Positions 1 to 8,978 of a stretch of DNA of 64,000 nt are shown here, in pieces. Numbering within the stretch: the stretch's first letter is position 1; every line of letters begins with the position of its first letter. Position numbers and translations under genes: made by a program. The notes below the pieces were generated by a model that was not told the origin of the DNA, searched no databases, and saw only the letters and a list, made by a program, of their open reading frames with translations. Source of the stretch: Corynebacterium parakroppenstedtii (GTDB taxonomy: Bacteria; Actinomycetota; Actinomycetes; Mycobacteriales; Mycobacteriaceae). Where the stretch lies: the NCBI RefSeq assembly GCF_019754935.1, contig NZ_JAGSOA010000001.1, positions 1,364,001 to 1,428,000 of the forward strand, given 5' to 3'.

Positions 1-347
1 TTTCCGTGCTGGAACACCACGGTTCCATGCGGATTAGCGACATCGCCAAATTCGAGTCCATCCGCATGCCCACCGCATCGAACGCGATTCACCGTCTCGA
101 GTTCGACGGACTTGTTGTGCGAGAGCGCGATAAACACGACCGCCGCGGAGTAACCGTCGCCCTGACGGACCACGGTAGGGAAGAGCTCGAGCGAGTCAAT
201 TCACAACGCAACCTTGAGTTCGCGCGGTTTATCGCTCAATACACTGAAGACGGCAAAGAGCTCGCACTTGAACTTACCGACGTCCTCGAACGCATCCTTA
301 ATGATCATGAGGGTGGCCCCGACGACGAACACCCAGCACACGACTAA
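1..347 (+). CDS. MarR-family transcriptional regulator, 5'-truncated by window edge
   Basis: About 114 C-terminal residues of a winged-helix regulator are visible; the frame is open to the window edge, so the start lies outside. The visible part begins in the recognition-helix region (MRISDIAKFESIRMPTASN), followed by a wing containing LVVRERDKHDRRGVTVALTDHG. The D-x-R-R-G-V wing pattern is typical of MarR proteins, which run about 140-150 residues, so roughly 30-40 residues are missing. A GTG at position 6 is in frame but would remove the first helices of the domain and is unlikely to be the true start. The C-terminal helix would form the dimer interface. MarR proteins usually bind palindromic operators and release them on binding small aromatic ligands; the ligand and targets cannot be told from here. 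The universal stress gene starts 54 bases downstream and may be cotranscribed. Confidence 0.85.
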   Translation, partial: SVLEHHGSMRISDIAKFESIRMPTASNAIHRLEFDGLVVRERDKHDRRGVTVALTDHGREELERVNSQRNLEFARFIAQYTEDGKELALELTDVLERILNDHEGGPDDEHPAHD

Positions 348-400
348 CACACGTCCTTCTCACGTCCCAACCCCAGCCTTCCGACCAACGGAGCACCACC

Positions 401-1318
401 GTGACTAACGAATCCCCGGTTCGCATCCTCATCGCCCGACGCCCCCATCCCACCGAATCCAGTGCCGAGGAATTCGCCGCATGGTTCGCCCGTACCTCGC
501 CGGCCATCATTCGGACCGTCACCGTCCTACCATCGATATGGCCATCCGGCGCTCCCGACGAACTGGGGGAGGACTACCAACGCTGGATCCGCAAGGAAAC
601 GAAAAAGTGCGAACGCGCTGCTCTTGAGGCACTCAAAGAAGCCCGAGTTCCCGACGATTCCCTGGATGCCACCCCCTTCGAGTTCGTCACCGCCACCTCC
701 GAAACCGACGCTCTCAGCACGGCTGCCACCGATTTCAACGCGACGATTGTTCTGCTCGGATCCCACGCTTCTGCGCCCGAGGGCCGATTTGTCGCGGGAT
801 CCACAGCAGATGCTCTGCTTCACTGCGCACCTGTATCCCTGGGGCTGGCCCCGCGTGACCTGCGCGCATCCAAGAAAGGCGTCACACGGGTCAACTGCGC
901 CTACGTCGATACTGAACAATCACAAGAGGCGCTGCGGAAAGCGTGCGACTATGCACACCGCTGGGATGTTCCCCTCCGCCTGGTGGCATTCACGCCTCAC
1001 GGTCCGTCGATGTATCCCACCGAAACGCCGTACAAGCACGCCAAAGAGGCCACCCGGCAATGGCGCGACCAGGCCCAGAGCATCCTCGAGCGTGGACAAG
1101 AACGGGCCCTCGCGCGCTTCGACGATCTCCGCGTCGATCTCGCCATCGGATCCGGCGAGGACTGGGAAAGTTCCATCACCGACCTAGATTGGAAGAAAGG
1201 GGACCTCCTGGTCGTGGGCAGTTCCACGCTGGGCGTGTTCGGGCATACCTTCCTAGGTTCGTCGACAAACCAGATTGTGCGGAATTCGCCCGTCCCCACT
1301 GTTATTGTTCCCGTCTAA
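401..1318 (+). CDS. universal stress protein, tandem UspA domains
   Basis: This 305-residue cytoplasmic protein carries two Usp folds, about residues 7-150 and 160-305. The C-terminal repeat ends with the nucleotide-binding signature VVGSSTLGVFGHTFLGSST followed by a PVPTVIVPV strand, the classic G-2X-G-9X-G(S/T) arrangement of ATP-binding Usp proteins. The first repeat ends with a similar but weaker GSHASAPEGRFVAGSTAD block. Tandem Usp proteins of this size are common in corynebacteria and mycobacteria, where they bind ATP and are induced by stress or hypoxia. The start is GTG with a weak GGAG about 9 bases upstream. A small membrane protein gene follows after 30 bases and is probably in the same transcript. 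The precise role is not deducible. Confidence 0.85.
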   Translation: MTNESPVRILIARRPHPTESSAEEFAAWFARTSPAIIRTVTVLPSIWPSGAPDELGEDYQRWIRKETKKCERAALEALKEARVPDDSLDATPFEFVTATSETDALSTAATDFNATIVLLGSHASAPEGRFVAGSTADALLHCAPVSLGLAPRDLRASKKGVTRVNCAYVDTEQSQEALRKACDYAHRWDVPLRLVAFTPHGPSMYPTETPYKHAKEATRQWRDQAQSILERGQERALARFDDLRVDLAIGSGEDWESSITDLDWKKGDLLVVGSSTLGVFGHTFLGSSTNQIVRNSPVPTVIVPV

Positions 1319-1348
1319 ACCAACATTTTCGCTGTAGAGGAGGTTCGA

Positions 1349-1837
1349 GTGGATAGCCACGGGAAATCTCATTCTCACCGCTCCGATGACCCCGACCAGC
1401 ACGTCACCGTCGATAAAGCAGACTCCACACCATCCAAACCATCCCAGCTGGATTACGAACTCGACCCATTATTGCGCCTCGAACAACACACACGGTCCAC
1501 GCACCAAGCCATCGTGTATGTCATCGTGGTGCCGCTGATTACGCTGCTCGCGGCCGGGATCATCCTGTTCATTTCCCACAACCAGGGTGGCCCCGATTGC
1601 GACGCGGGGGAGTCGGCATGGATATGTTCGCGTACCTACGAAATCCTCTTCCCTGTGGTGCCGGGGGCGATCGCCCTCATCGGCGCGCTCGGGGCAGTGT
1701 GGACCACCTATATCAAGTGGGCACGGTATGACCGCTGGCGCCCATGGCTCGCCATTTGCTGGGTACTCATTCCCTTCGCGCTCGGGTGGATCACCAGCAC
1801 CGGGTGGATGGCTATCGCCGGGCTTGATTACCGGTAG
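1349..1837 (+). CDS. small integral membrane protein of unknown function
   Basis: The predicted product has 162 residues. The N-terminal 55 residues are hydrophilic and rich in His, Asp and Ser. Three hydrophobic segments follow, at about 50-74, 95-118 and 128-158, suggesting three membrane spans with a short Cys-containing loop (CDAGESAWIC) between the first two; the two cysteines could form an extracytoplasmic disulfide. The GTG start at 1349 has a strong GAGGAGG ribosome-binding site 6 bases upstream. I recognise no named family. Its place just after the universal stress gene suggests a shared transcript, but this gives no function. Confidence 0.7.
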   Translation: MDSHGKSHSHRSDDPDQHVTVDKADSTPSKPSQLDYELDPLLRLEQHTRSTHQAIVYVIVVPLITLLAAGIILFISHNQGGPDCDAGESAWICSRTYEILFPVVPGAIALIGALGAVWTTYIKWARYDRWRPWLAICWVLIPFALGWITSTGWMAIAGLDYR

Positions 1838-1896
1838 GGGCGCCGGGCGGTAGGCGCGGCGGTGATATGCCGCCCGCACTACCGGCAACGCGCCGG

Positions 1897-2655
1897 TTAG
1901 TCCTTCTGAATATCCGGGTGACCCACAGTACCGATCCGATTGAACGGCAGAATACGGGCATCCACCCGGCCAATAATGTTCTTCTCAGGCACTGTGCCCT
2001 GGTACTGGTCTTCCATGTGGTAGCGAGAATCCGCAGAATTCGTACGGTTATCGCCCATCAACCACACATTCCCATCGGGCACAGTGATCGGGCCAAAGTA
2101 CCCGCCACCACAGGCTTCTGAGCCATGCTCAGTATCGACCTCCCGCTGCGGGGGCTGCAGAGTGTACGACGAATCGATCGTCTTCCCATTCACCTTGATG
2201 CCGTCGTCTCCGGGTTTGCACTCAACAGTTTGCCCGCCCGTCGCGATAACTCGCTTCACGACGTCATTCTCCGGGGGAGTAGCCAGCCCGATATAGGACG
2301 CACCAGTACGCAGTACCTTGCTGAAGCCACTGCTCTCATCCGACGTGCTCTCACCGAACTCCCCTTCGTCCCAAGACTCGGGGCCTCGGAACACGACGAC
2401 GTCGCCCGGCTTGGGAGAAGTGAAATCGTAGGCAAGCTTATTGACGAAAACGCGGTCGTTATTACAGCCCGTGCACCCATTGAGCGTCGGCTCCATGGAT
2501 TCCGAGGGAATAACGTAGACGCGTCCGATAAAGACCTGGAACAGCACAGCCACGAGGAGCGCGCAGAGGATAATGATCGGGATTTCGATATACCAGGGGC
2601 GTTCCTTCTTCACCGTGGCCGCAGCGGGGGTTGACCCCTTTGATTTTCCAAACAT
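1897..2655 (-). CDS. lepB: signal peptidase I
   Basis: Membrane-bound type I leader peptidase (S26 family), 252 residues, that removes signal peptides from Sec and Tat exported proteins. One transmembrane segment (about residues 25-45) is followed by the catalytic serine motif PSESMEPTL, the catalytic lysine region DVVKRVIATGG, and the box E signature GDNRTNSADSR. The order and spacing match Ser/Lys-dyad signal peptidases. A Cys-containing insert (NGCTGCNNDR) just after the serine box is a local peculiarity. The gene lies 24 bases downstream of the leuS stop codon on the same strand, so the two are likely cotranscribed. In mycobacteria lepB usually sits near rplS and rnhB, so this location differs from that arrangement. 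Confidence 0.93.
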   Translation of the reverse strand: MFGKSKGSTPAAATVKKERPWYIEIPIIILCALLVAVLFQVFIGRVYVIPSESMEPTLNGCTGCNNDRVFVNKLAYDFTSPKPGDVVVFRGPESWDEGEFGESTSDESSGFSKVLRTGASYIGLATPPENDVVKRVIATGGQTVECKPGDDGIKVNGKTIDSSYTLQPPQREVDTEHGSEACGGGYFGPITVPDGNVWLMGDNRTNSADSRYHMEDQYQGTVPEKNIIGRVDARILPFNRIGTVGHPDIQKD

Positions 2656-2679
2656 GCTGTTTTCCGTTCCGGGTCGGGC

Positions 2680-5600
2680 CTAGATCACCACGTTGACCAT
2701 ACGGCCAGGGACAACGATCACTTTCTTAATCTCATGATCGCCCACGTACTCTTTCACCTTGGCGTCATCAAGCGCCGCAGCTTCAATATCTTCGCGCGAG
2801 GCGTCCGTCGCTACATTAATACGGCTACGGACTTTCCCCTGCACCTGAACAGGAATCTCGACGGTGTCGTCGACAAGCCACTTCTCCTCGAACGTCGGGA
2901 AGGGGCCGTGAGCCAAGGACTCGGTGTGGCCCAACCGCGACCACAGCTCTTCCGCGATGTGCGGGGCCAGCGGGGCAACAAGCAGCACAACCGGTTCGAC
3001 GATCTCGCGGGGAGCGCCGCCCGCATAGGTTTTCGTCACATAGTTGACGTACTCGATGAGTTTCGCCACCGCGGTGTTATCCATCAACTGGGCATAGTCC
3101 TCGCGGACAGCGGCAATCGTGCGGTGCAGGGCGCGGCGATCATCATCGGTGGGGGTCGCATCCGTGACGACGAGGTCCCCGGTGGATTCGTCGACCACCA
3201 ACCGCCACAGACGCTGCAAGAAGCGCTGCGAACCCACGACGTCCTTCGTCGCCCAGGGGCGAGATGTATCCAGCGGGCCCATCGACATTTCGTAAATGCG
3301 CAGCGTATCCGCGCCGTAGTTGTCGCAAATGTCTTCGGGGGAGACGGCGTTCTTCAGGGACTTACCCATCTTGCCGTACTCCTGGTGGACCTGGATTTCG
3401 CCGTGCTTATTGGTCTGAACACCGTCCATGTTCCGCCCGTCGCTGGGGACCCACCAGAAGGAACCGTCGCGCTCAACGACCTCCGCGGCGGGGATGTACA
3501 CGCCACGGTCGTCGGTGTACGCGAAGGCCTGGATATAGCCCTGGTTGAAAAGGCGATGGTACGGCTCGCAGGAGGACACGTAGCCGAGGTCGAACAGCAC
3601 CTTGTGCCAGAACCGCGAGTACAGCAAGTGCAGCACGGCGTGCTCGACACCGCCGACATACAGGTCCACACCGCCGGATTTCTTCTGATCCGTGGGGCCC
3701 ATCCAGTACTTTTCGTTCTCGGGATCGCAGAGCGCGTCCTGGTTGGTGGGATCCACATAGCGGAGCTCGTACCAGGAACTTCCCGCCCATTGCGGCATCA
3801 CGTTTGTATCGCGTCGGTACTTCTTGGGGCCATCGCCCAAATCCAGCTCGACATTGACCCAGTCCGTCGCCTTGGCCAACGGCGGGTGCGGCTCGGATTC
3901 CGCGTCATCGGGATCGAAGGACACCGGCCGGTAGTCGTCCACATCCGGAAGCACAACGGGCAACATGGACTCCGGGAGCGGGTGAGCGACGTCGTTCTCG
4001 TCGTACACAATGGGGAAGGGCTCACCCCAGTACCGCTGCCGAGCGAAGAGCCAATCACGCAGCTTGTACTGGATTTTTTCCTTGCCGACGCCACGCTGAG
4101 CGAGCCAATCGATGGTGCGGGCTTTCGCGTCCTCCAAGTGGAGGCCGTTGATGTCTAGGCCGTCGTCGTTGGCAGAGTTCACTGCGGTGCCAGCGCCCGT
4201 GAAAGCCTCGACGGTGACGTCGCCGCCGGAAATGACCTCGGTGATGGGCAATTCGAAGACGCGCGCGAAGTCATAGTCGCGCTCATCGTGCGCGGGAACA
4301 GCCATGATCGCGCCCGTGCCGTAGCCGGACAGGACATAGTCGGCGATAAACACGGGGATGCGGCGGCCATTCACCGGGTTCGTGGCGTACACGCCCAGGA
4401 ACACACCGGTCTTTTCCTTGTTCTCTTGGCGCTCCAAATCGGACTTCGCGACGATGGACGCGCGGTACTCCTTCACCGCCTCGGCAGGAGTGGCCGCGCC
4501 GCCGGTCCAGCGGGCGATGGCGTCGTCGGACAGCGAGCGCTCGGCGCGGAGATCCGGCCACTGATCTGCGACGACCTCGTCGACAAGCTCATGTTCTGGC
4601 GCCAAGACAAGGTATTCCGCACCGAAGAGGGTGTCGGGGCGGGTGGTGAACACGGGGCACGTGGCGTCGGTGTGGTCGGGGCCGTTCGTCGGGATGGTGA
4701 AGGTTACTTCCGCACCCCGGGACCTGCCGATCCAGTTGCGCTGCATGGACTTCACTTTGTCGGGCCAGTCCAGCAGGTCGAGGTCGTCAAGCAGACGATC
4801 CGAGTACTGAGTGATCCGCATCATCCACTGGGTCAGTTTCTTGCGGAAAACGGGGAAATTGCCACGTTCCGAGCGGCCGTCGGCAGTGACTTCTTCATTG
4901 GCCAAGACCGTGCCGAGCCCGGGAGCCCAATTCACCGTTGACCTGGACCGATAGACCAAACGGAAGGTTTCCACGATGTGTTCACGCTGAGCATCATCCA
5001 GCGATTCCCATATTTCGGCGGAGCTCTTGCCGGCTTGTTCAGCGGCTTCTACTGCCGCACCCGTGTCGGGATCGACACTCTGGTAGCCGGGGCCGGAGGT
5101 CACATCGACCGCGCCCGAGGCCAGCTTTTCCCGCAATTCCGAAACCGGCCGGGCTGCGTTGGCCTCGGGGTCAAACCACGAGTTGAAAATCTGGAGGAAA
5201 ATCCACTGGGTCCAGCGGTAGAAATCTTGGTCAGTCGTAGCAAATGACCGACGAGGATCGTGCCCCAGCCCCAGGCGCCCCAGCTGGCGCTTCATGTTTG
5301 CGATATTCGCCTCGGTGGTGGTCCGCGGGTGCGTCCCAGTCTGGACCGCGTACTGTTCGGCAGGGAGACCATAGGCGTCATATCCCAGGGTGTGCAGCAC
5401 GTTCTTGCCCAACATGCGGTGAAAACGTGCGTAGACGTCCGTCGCAATATAGCCCAAGGGGTGGCCAACATGCAGACCCACGCCCGATGGATACGGGAAC
5501 ATATCTTGGACAAAGATCCGATCGTCGGGAAGATCCGAACCTCCATCGCGGGGGGCTAAATCCCCGGTGGGGTTGGGGGCGTTGAACGTGCCCTCGTGGG

Positions 5601-5802
5601 ACCAACGCTCATGCCAGGCGTTTTCGATCTCCGCAGCCAGCCCGGCGGTGTAGCGGAAACGTGGTTCGTCGTGATGAGCCGACGACGCACTCGACCGCGA
5701 AGAAAGAGAGCCTGACGAAGTATTGTGGGAGGAGGACACTGATGTAGTGGGATGACCAGTTGACTGGCCCCCATTCGGGCTCTTTTCTCTCGGATTTGTC
5801 AT
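2680..5802 (-). CDS. leuS: leucyl-tRNA synthetase
   Basis: Class I synthetase that charges tRNA-Leu in the cytoplasm, 1,040 residues from the ATG at 5802. The HIGH-type motif appears as [16 protein letters not shown] and the KMSKS-type motif as [17 protein letters not shown]; the CP1 editing domain lies between them, with the threonine-rich [14 protein letters not shown] segment. The C-terminal anticodon-binding region ends in [11 protein letters not shown]. Actinobacterial LeuRS enzymes are usually about 950-970 residues. Here a Ser-rich extension of roughly 50 residues (with [18 protein letters not shown]) precedes the conserved part, so the true start may be later. A GTG 36 bases further upstream is also in frame, but 5802 is preferred. 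It is followed by lepB. Confidence 0.95.
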   Translation of the reverse strand: MTNPREKSPNGGQSTGHPTTSVSSSHNTSSGSLSSRSSASSAHHDEPRFRYTAGLAAEIENAWHERWSHEGTFNAPNPTGDLAPRDGGSDLPDDRIFVQDMFPYPSGVGLHVGHPLGYIATDVYARFHRMLGKNVLHTLGYDAYGLPAEQYAVQTGTHPRTTTEANIANMKRQLGRLGLGHDPRRSFATTDQDFYRWTQWIFLQIFNSWFDPEANAARPVSELREKLASGAVDVTSGPGYQSVDPDTGAAVEAAEQAGKSSAEIWESLDDAQREHIVETFRLVYRSRSTVNWAPGLGTVLANEEVTADGRSERGNFPVFRKKLTQWMMRITQYSDRLLDDLDLLDWPDKVKSMQRNWIGRSRGAEVTFTIPTNGPDHTDATCPVFTTRPDTLFGAEYLVLAPEHELVDEVVADQWPDLRAERSLSDDAIARWTGGAATPAEAVKEYRASIVAKSDLERQENKEKTGVFLGVYATNPVNGRRIPVFIADYVLSGYGTGAIMAVPAHDERDYDFARVFELPITEVISGGDVTVEAFTGAGTAVNSANDDGLDINGLHLEDAKARTIDWLAQRGVGKEKIQYKLRDWLFARQRYWGEPFPIVYDENDVAHPLPESMLPVVLPDVDDYRPVSFDPDDAESEPHPPLAKATDWVNVELDLGDGPKKYRRDTNVMPQWAGSSWYELRYVDPTNQDALCDPENEKYWMGPTDQKKSGGVDLYVGGVEHAVLHLLYSRFWHKVLFDLGYVSSCEPYHRLFNQGYIQAFAYTDDRGVYIPAAEVVERDGSFWWVPSDGRNMDGVQTNKHGEIQVHQEYGKMGKSLKNAVSPEDICDNYGADTLRIYEMSMGPLDTSRPWATKDVVGSQRFLQRLWRLVVDESTGDLVVTDATPTDDDRRALHRTIAAVREDYAQLMDNTAVAKLIEYVNYVTKTYAGGAPREIVEPVVLLVAPLAPHIAEELWSRLGHTESLAHGPFPTFEEKWLVDDTVEIPVQVQGKVRSRINVATDASREDIEAAALDDAKVKEYVGDHEIKKVIVVPGRMVNVVI

Positions 5803-5920
5803 GGTCACATAGTCTAGTTGGGCCCATGATGAGGGCAACTACAACGGTCACCGCTGACAAACCCGGTCATCAACCCGCTCGTCTCGAACACACGAATCCT
5901 GACGAAAACAAGGAGCATGT

Positions 5921-7057
5921 ATGCCGAACACCACTGTTTTTTCTGACTTCGTCAATTTCTACCGCGAGATGTATTCGCCGGAGACACTGTCCGCATCCGA
6001 CATCTTCGCCAAAAAGACTGAATCCTTTTCTATCGACGACGTTGTTCACCCTGCTGACCAAAAGTGGTTTTCCGAGCACAACAAAGAAGCAACGATTAAG
6101 AAAGGTTCCGTCGTTTACCTGGGGGATGAACCTTTTTACGGCCTTCTCTCTGAGGTCGACGACGGGATTATCAACCGCACCTTCCCGCACATCGTCGACC
6201 GCCCTGCCTCGAACCACATCAAACTCATGGTTCTTGGCGATAACGCAATCTTTAAAAACAAGGTTTCTGGATACTTAGCTGACGGGTTAATCCAAGTTAA
6301 AAATACGGAAGGCCATCAAGGCTCCGCCGAAGAACCTATTAAGTACTTCGATGCTCTTCTTCAAAAAATTGACCACTCCTTGCCGCTGGTTCGACGTCAA
6401 CGCGGCGAGCAGCTTGGCCATTCACTGACCCGCACAGCGCAAGCGCTGGCAGAGATTCTGGACCTCAATGACCAGCAGAATGCGATGATGACCGGCCGCG
6501 AAGATCTCTCCGTAAGGGACAACGAGTTCCCGCTTATTCCAGCGTGGGAGCTTCGCCACGCACTCATGGACAAGTGGCCAGGGAACCGGATGACCACCGA
6601 TGGCGTATTGCATATTTCCGGGGATGACCTGCCTAAGTCCAGTGAAATCGGCCGGCTAGAGCTCTACCCGTGGCGTAGCCTCCAGCGGGGTGTCATTCCG
6701 GAGTGGATTAAAGAGGCGATCGCTTCGGGCGACGTACCACCGTCGGTAAGCAAAGCTGCGTCTGTGATCATTAGCATTCTTGATCGCCTGGACGATGACG
6801 CGAATGATCTTCTTTTCGTTGTGGCTAATCCTGAAGAATGGGCAGACGCTATTCGCGGGACCGCAACGGCCGCGGGCCACGACAATGTTGACCAGCTGAT
6901 TGATCGTTTCACGAAGAAGCAATTGCTGTATTCCGACACCCGAGATCTCTCCATCGACAACCTTCTCGACGCCTGCATCGGCGACGGAGCTCAATCGCAG
7001 CAATCCGCCGACAAACGCCTCCACGGTTTGAGTGGCGTCGATATCACCACTAGCTAA
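5921..7057 (+). CDS. hypothetical protein, 378 aa, no family recognised
   Basis: A soluble-looking protein with no signal peptide or membrane span. The ATG at 5921 has a good AAGGAG site 6 bases upstream, and codon use and GC match neighbouring genes, so it is very probably real. The N-terminal 90 residues are acidic and aromatic (SIDDVVHPADQKWFSEHNK). The middle is helical with HSLTRTAQALAEILDLNDQQ, and the C-terminal part has a tract of short helices. No catalytic motif is apparent. It stands alone, divergent from leuS and before an SDR gene that starts 52 bases downstream. A small GC hairpin at 7069-7086 follows it. I cannot assign a function. Confidence 0.75.
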   Translation: MPNTTVFSDFVNFYREMYSPETLSASDIFAKKTESFSIDDVVHPADQKWFSEHNKEATIKKGSVVYLGDEPFYGLLSEVDDGIINRTFPHIVDRPASNHIKLMVLGDNAIFKNKVSGYLADGLIQVKNTEGHQGSAEEPIKYFDALLQKIDHSLPLVRRQRGEQLGHSLTRTAQALAEILDLNDQQNAMMTGREDLSVRDNEFPLIPAWELRHALMDKWPGNRMTTDGVLHISGDDLPKSSEIGRLELYPWRSLQRGVIPEWIKEAIASGDVPPSVSKAASVIISILDRLDDDANDLLFVVANPEEWADAIRGTATAAGHDNVDQLIDRFTKKQLLYSDTRDLSIDNLLDACIGDGAQSQQSADKRLHGLSGVDITTS

Positions 7058-7068
7058 AACCCAGATCA

Positions 7069-7086
7069 GCGGCCTATTTTGGCCGC
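7069..7086 (+). terminator. possible weak terminator hairpin
   Basis: The inverted repeat GCGGCC-TATTTT-GGCCGC lies 12 bases after the stop codon of the 378-aa protein gene. It forms a perfect 6-bp GC stem, but no T run follows, so termination is only a possibility. Confidence 0.35.
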
Positions 7087-7109
7087 ATACCACTGAGGAG
7101 CTACACCCC

Positions 7110-7832
7110 ATGACCACACCGCCCACCACATCCTCCGAACGCCCCGTCGCCCTCATCACGGGAGGGACCCGCGGTATCGGGCTAGCCATCGCCCACGACC
7201 TCGCCACCACACACACCGTCTACATCGGCGGGACCAGCGAAGAGAGCGTCAAGAAGGCCCAAGAGACCGTTCCCGATGCGCGACCATTCATCGCGGATCT
7301 CACCGACCCGTCATCCGTCGGCAAGGCTCTCGAAGCTTTCCCCGAACCGGCGCTGGATGTGCTTGTTCTCAGTGCCGGGATATCGGTCGGTGGCACTATT
7401 GCCGATGTCTCCCGCGAAGACTGGGTTCGGGTGCTTGACCTCAACGTTATTGCACAGGTAGACCTCATCCGGCAGCTGTTGCCCAAGTTACGCGCCACGC
7501 ACGGCGACATTGTGGCCATTAATTCCGGCTCCGGGCACAGGTCACGCCCCGGGAGCGCCCCGTACTGCGCCTCGAAGTTCGCTCTCCGCGCTATTACCGA
7601 CGCACTACGCGAAGAAGAGCGCGGTGTTGTGCGTGTGACCTCGGTCCACCCAGGTCGCGTCGATACTGATATGCAACGCGAAATCCAGGCAGAGAAGGGA
7701 ATGGCGCCCGAGGATTACGACGGAGCCATTTATGTGCAACCGGAATCTATCGCGGCCGCGGTGCGCACAGCCATCGATGCCACACCCGAATGCACCGTGG
7801 AGGAGATCCGCGTCCGGCCTGTGATCGCGTAA
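7110..7832 (+). CDS. short-chain dehydrogenase/reductase
   Basis: Classical SDR of 240 residues, an NAD(P)-dependent oxidoreductase acting in the cytoplasm. The cofactor motif TGGTRGIG is near the N terminus, LSAGIS stands at the NAG position, the catalytic serine lies in INSGSGHRS, and the Tyr-Lys pair is in YCASKF. An arginine after TGGT suggests NADPH preference, which is an inference. The ATG at 7110 is chosen because GAGGAG precedes it by 9 bases; the frame is open further upstream, but residues there do not belong to an SDR. The substrate is unknown. An SdpI-like membrane protein gene starts 23 bases downstream. Confidence 0.88.
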   Translation: MTTPPTTSSERPVALITGGTRGIGLAIAHDLATTHTVYIGGTSEESVKKAQETVPDARPFIADLTDPSSVGKALEAFPEPALDVLVLSAGISVGGTIADVSREDWVRVLDLNVIAQVDLIRQLLPKLRATHGDIVAINSGSGHRSRPGSAPYCASKFALRAITDALREEERGVVRVTSVHPGRVDTDMQREIQAEKGMAPEDYDGAIYVQPESIAAAVRTAIDATPECTVEEIRVRPVIA

Positions 7833-7855
7833 CGCGGCGGGCTTACACTAGAACC

Positions 7856-8311
7856 ATGATTGTCGGCATCATTCTGGTTATTCTCGCTATTGCACTGGGT
7901 GTCGTGGGCCTGGCCGCATGGGGAGGCAAACTTCCCGGGAACAGCTGGGTGGGCATTCGTGTCCCCGAGGTTCGACGCGATCCCGCCATGTGGGAACTTG
8001 CGCACAAAGTGGCCGCGCCGAGCTGGACAGTCAGCGCGTTGGCTCTGCTGCTCGGGGGAGTCGTCGCTTTTGGGGCTTCCGGATGGGCATGGCTGTGGGT
8101 TGCAGTCGCTGTGATCGCATCGGTGGCGCTCATCGGTGTGGGTGCTGCGATGGGCGCGCACACTGTCGCGGTGCTTGACGCTCAACAACAAGCCGAAGAG
8201 AGCAATACGTCCTGCTCCTGCGGTGGTGGTGGGGCTTCACAACAACCCAGTAAGCCCGTGGCCGTCGATATCGATGCCGCTCGACGTGCCGCACAGGCTG
8301 CGGATTCCTAG
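7856..8311 (+). CDS. SdpI-like small membrane protein
   Basis: The product has 151 residues. It begins with a membrane helix (IVGIILVILAIALGVVGLAAW), followed by the cytoplasmic-loop motif LPGNSWVGIRVPEVRRD and AMWELAHKVAAP, then two further helices. The G-N-x-W-x-G-I-R-x-P stretch with W-x-x-A-H-x-x-A resembles the SdpI/YhfL C-terminal domain seen in many actinobacterial proteins; Bacillus SdpI gives immunity to a killing peptide, but a role here is not implied. The tail contains CSCGGGG followed by a polar segment. A TACACT element lies about 8 bases before the ATG and no Shine-Dalgarno site is visible, so the transcript could be leaderless. The Nudix gene starts 5 bases after the stop codon. 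Confidence 0.7.
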   Translation: MIVGIILVILAIALGVVGLAAWGGKLPGNSWVGIRVPEVRRDPAMWELAHKVAAPSWTVSALALLLGGVVAFGASGWAWLWVAVAVIASVALIGVGAAMGAHTVAVLDAQQQAEESNTSCSCGGGGASQQPSKPVAVDIDAARRAAQAADS

Positions 8312-8315
8312 GCCG

Positions 8316-8852
8316 ATGGCTACACCGCCCTTCATCATTCATCTTCGCTCAAAAATTGGCCACGACCCTTTGTGGCTGCCCGGGGTCACCGTCGTCATTC
8401 TTCGCGACGGTTCTGCTCCCGGTGCGGATGGTTCCGCGCCCGGCGGGCGTGAAGTTCTGCTGGTCCGTCGCGTCGATAATGGGCAGTGGACCCCTGTGAC
8501 GGGCATCGTTGACCCAGGTGAGCACCCCCATGTTGCGGCTGTTCGGGAAGCCCAAGAGGAAACGCGGGCGCTCATCAAGATCGAATCTCTTTTGAATGTC
8601 CAGGCGGTCGGGCCGGTGACGTACCCGAATGGCGACGTGACGTCCTACGTGGACACAGCATTTCGTGCCTCGCTTCGGGACGATTCGCCCGAGGTCGGTA
8701 TTGGCGACGACGAATCCCAAGCTGTTGCCTGGTGTGATGTGAACGAATTGCCCGATATGAAACCGCGATTCCGGGCCATTATTGCTCGGGCGTGCGACGA
8801 CGCAGATCACGGTGGGGCAGCGTCATGGGGGCCGCTTCCCGGGGCGGAGTAA
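8316..8852 (+). CDS. Nudix hydrolase
   Basis: A 178-residue member of the Nudix family, which hydrolyses nucleoside diphosphates linked to another group. The Nudix box reads GIVDPGEHPHVAAVREAQEE followed by TRA; it keeps the essential G-x5-E-x7-RE-x2-EE spacing but has arginine where the final glycine usually stands. The start ATG at 8316 immediately follows the upstream stop codon, indicating translational coupling. An insert rich in Gly, Ala and Pro (SAPGADGSAPGG) lies in the first strand region. The substrate cannot be determined. The gene ends before a terminator shared with the convergent YhgE-like gene. Confidence 0.85.
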   Translation: MATPPFIIHLRSKIGHDPLWLPGVTVVILRDGSAPGADGSAPGGREVLLVRRVDNGQWTPVTGIVDPGEHPHVAAVREAQEETRALIKIESLLNVQAVGPVTYPNGDVTSYVDTAFRASLRDDSPEVGIGDDESQAVAWCDVNELPDMKPRFRAIIARACDDADHGGAASWGPLPGAE

Positions 8853-8902
8853 GTCCGACGTGATGCCGTCGAGCCCCGCTTAACCAGGCATGAACATAGA
8901 AA

Positions 8903-8935
8903 AATCCTCCCAATCCGAGCAGGACTGGGAGGATT
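8903..8935 (-). terminator. Rho-independent terminator of the YhgE-like gene
   Basis: A perfect 10-bp inverted repeat, AATCCTCCCA / TGGGAGGATT, encloses a 13-base loop between two convergent genes. Read on the minus strand, the stem is followed by TTTTCTATG, a U tract, so it best serves the minus-strand YhgE-like gene. It may also slow transcripts from the Nudix side. Confidence 0.85.
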
Positions 8936-8978
8936 ACAGCGCTAGGGCTGAGAGTTAGTCCCTCGCCCCGCTAGCCCC

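Noticed and set aside
4288-4941. Long plus-strand open frame opposite leuS
   Set aside because: It is antisense to a well-supported leuS gene, with no family features; such frames are expected opposite GC-rich genes.
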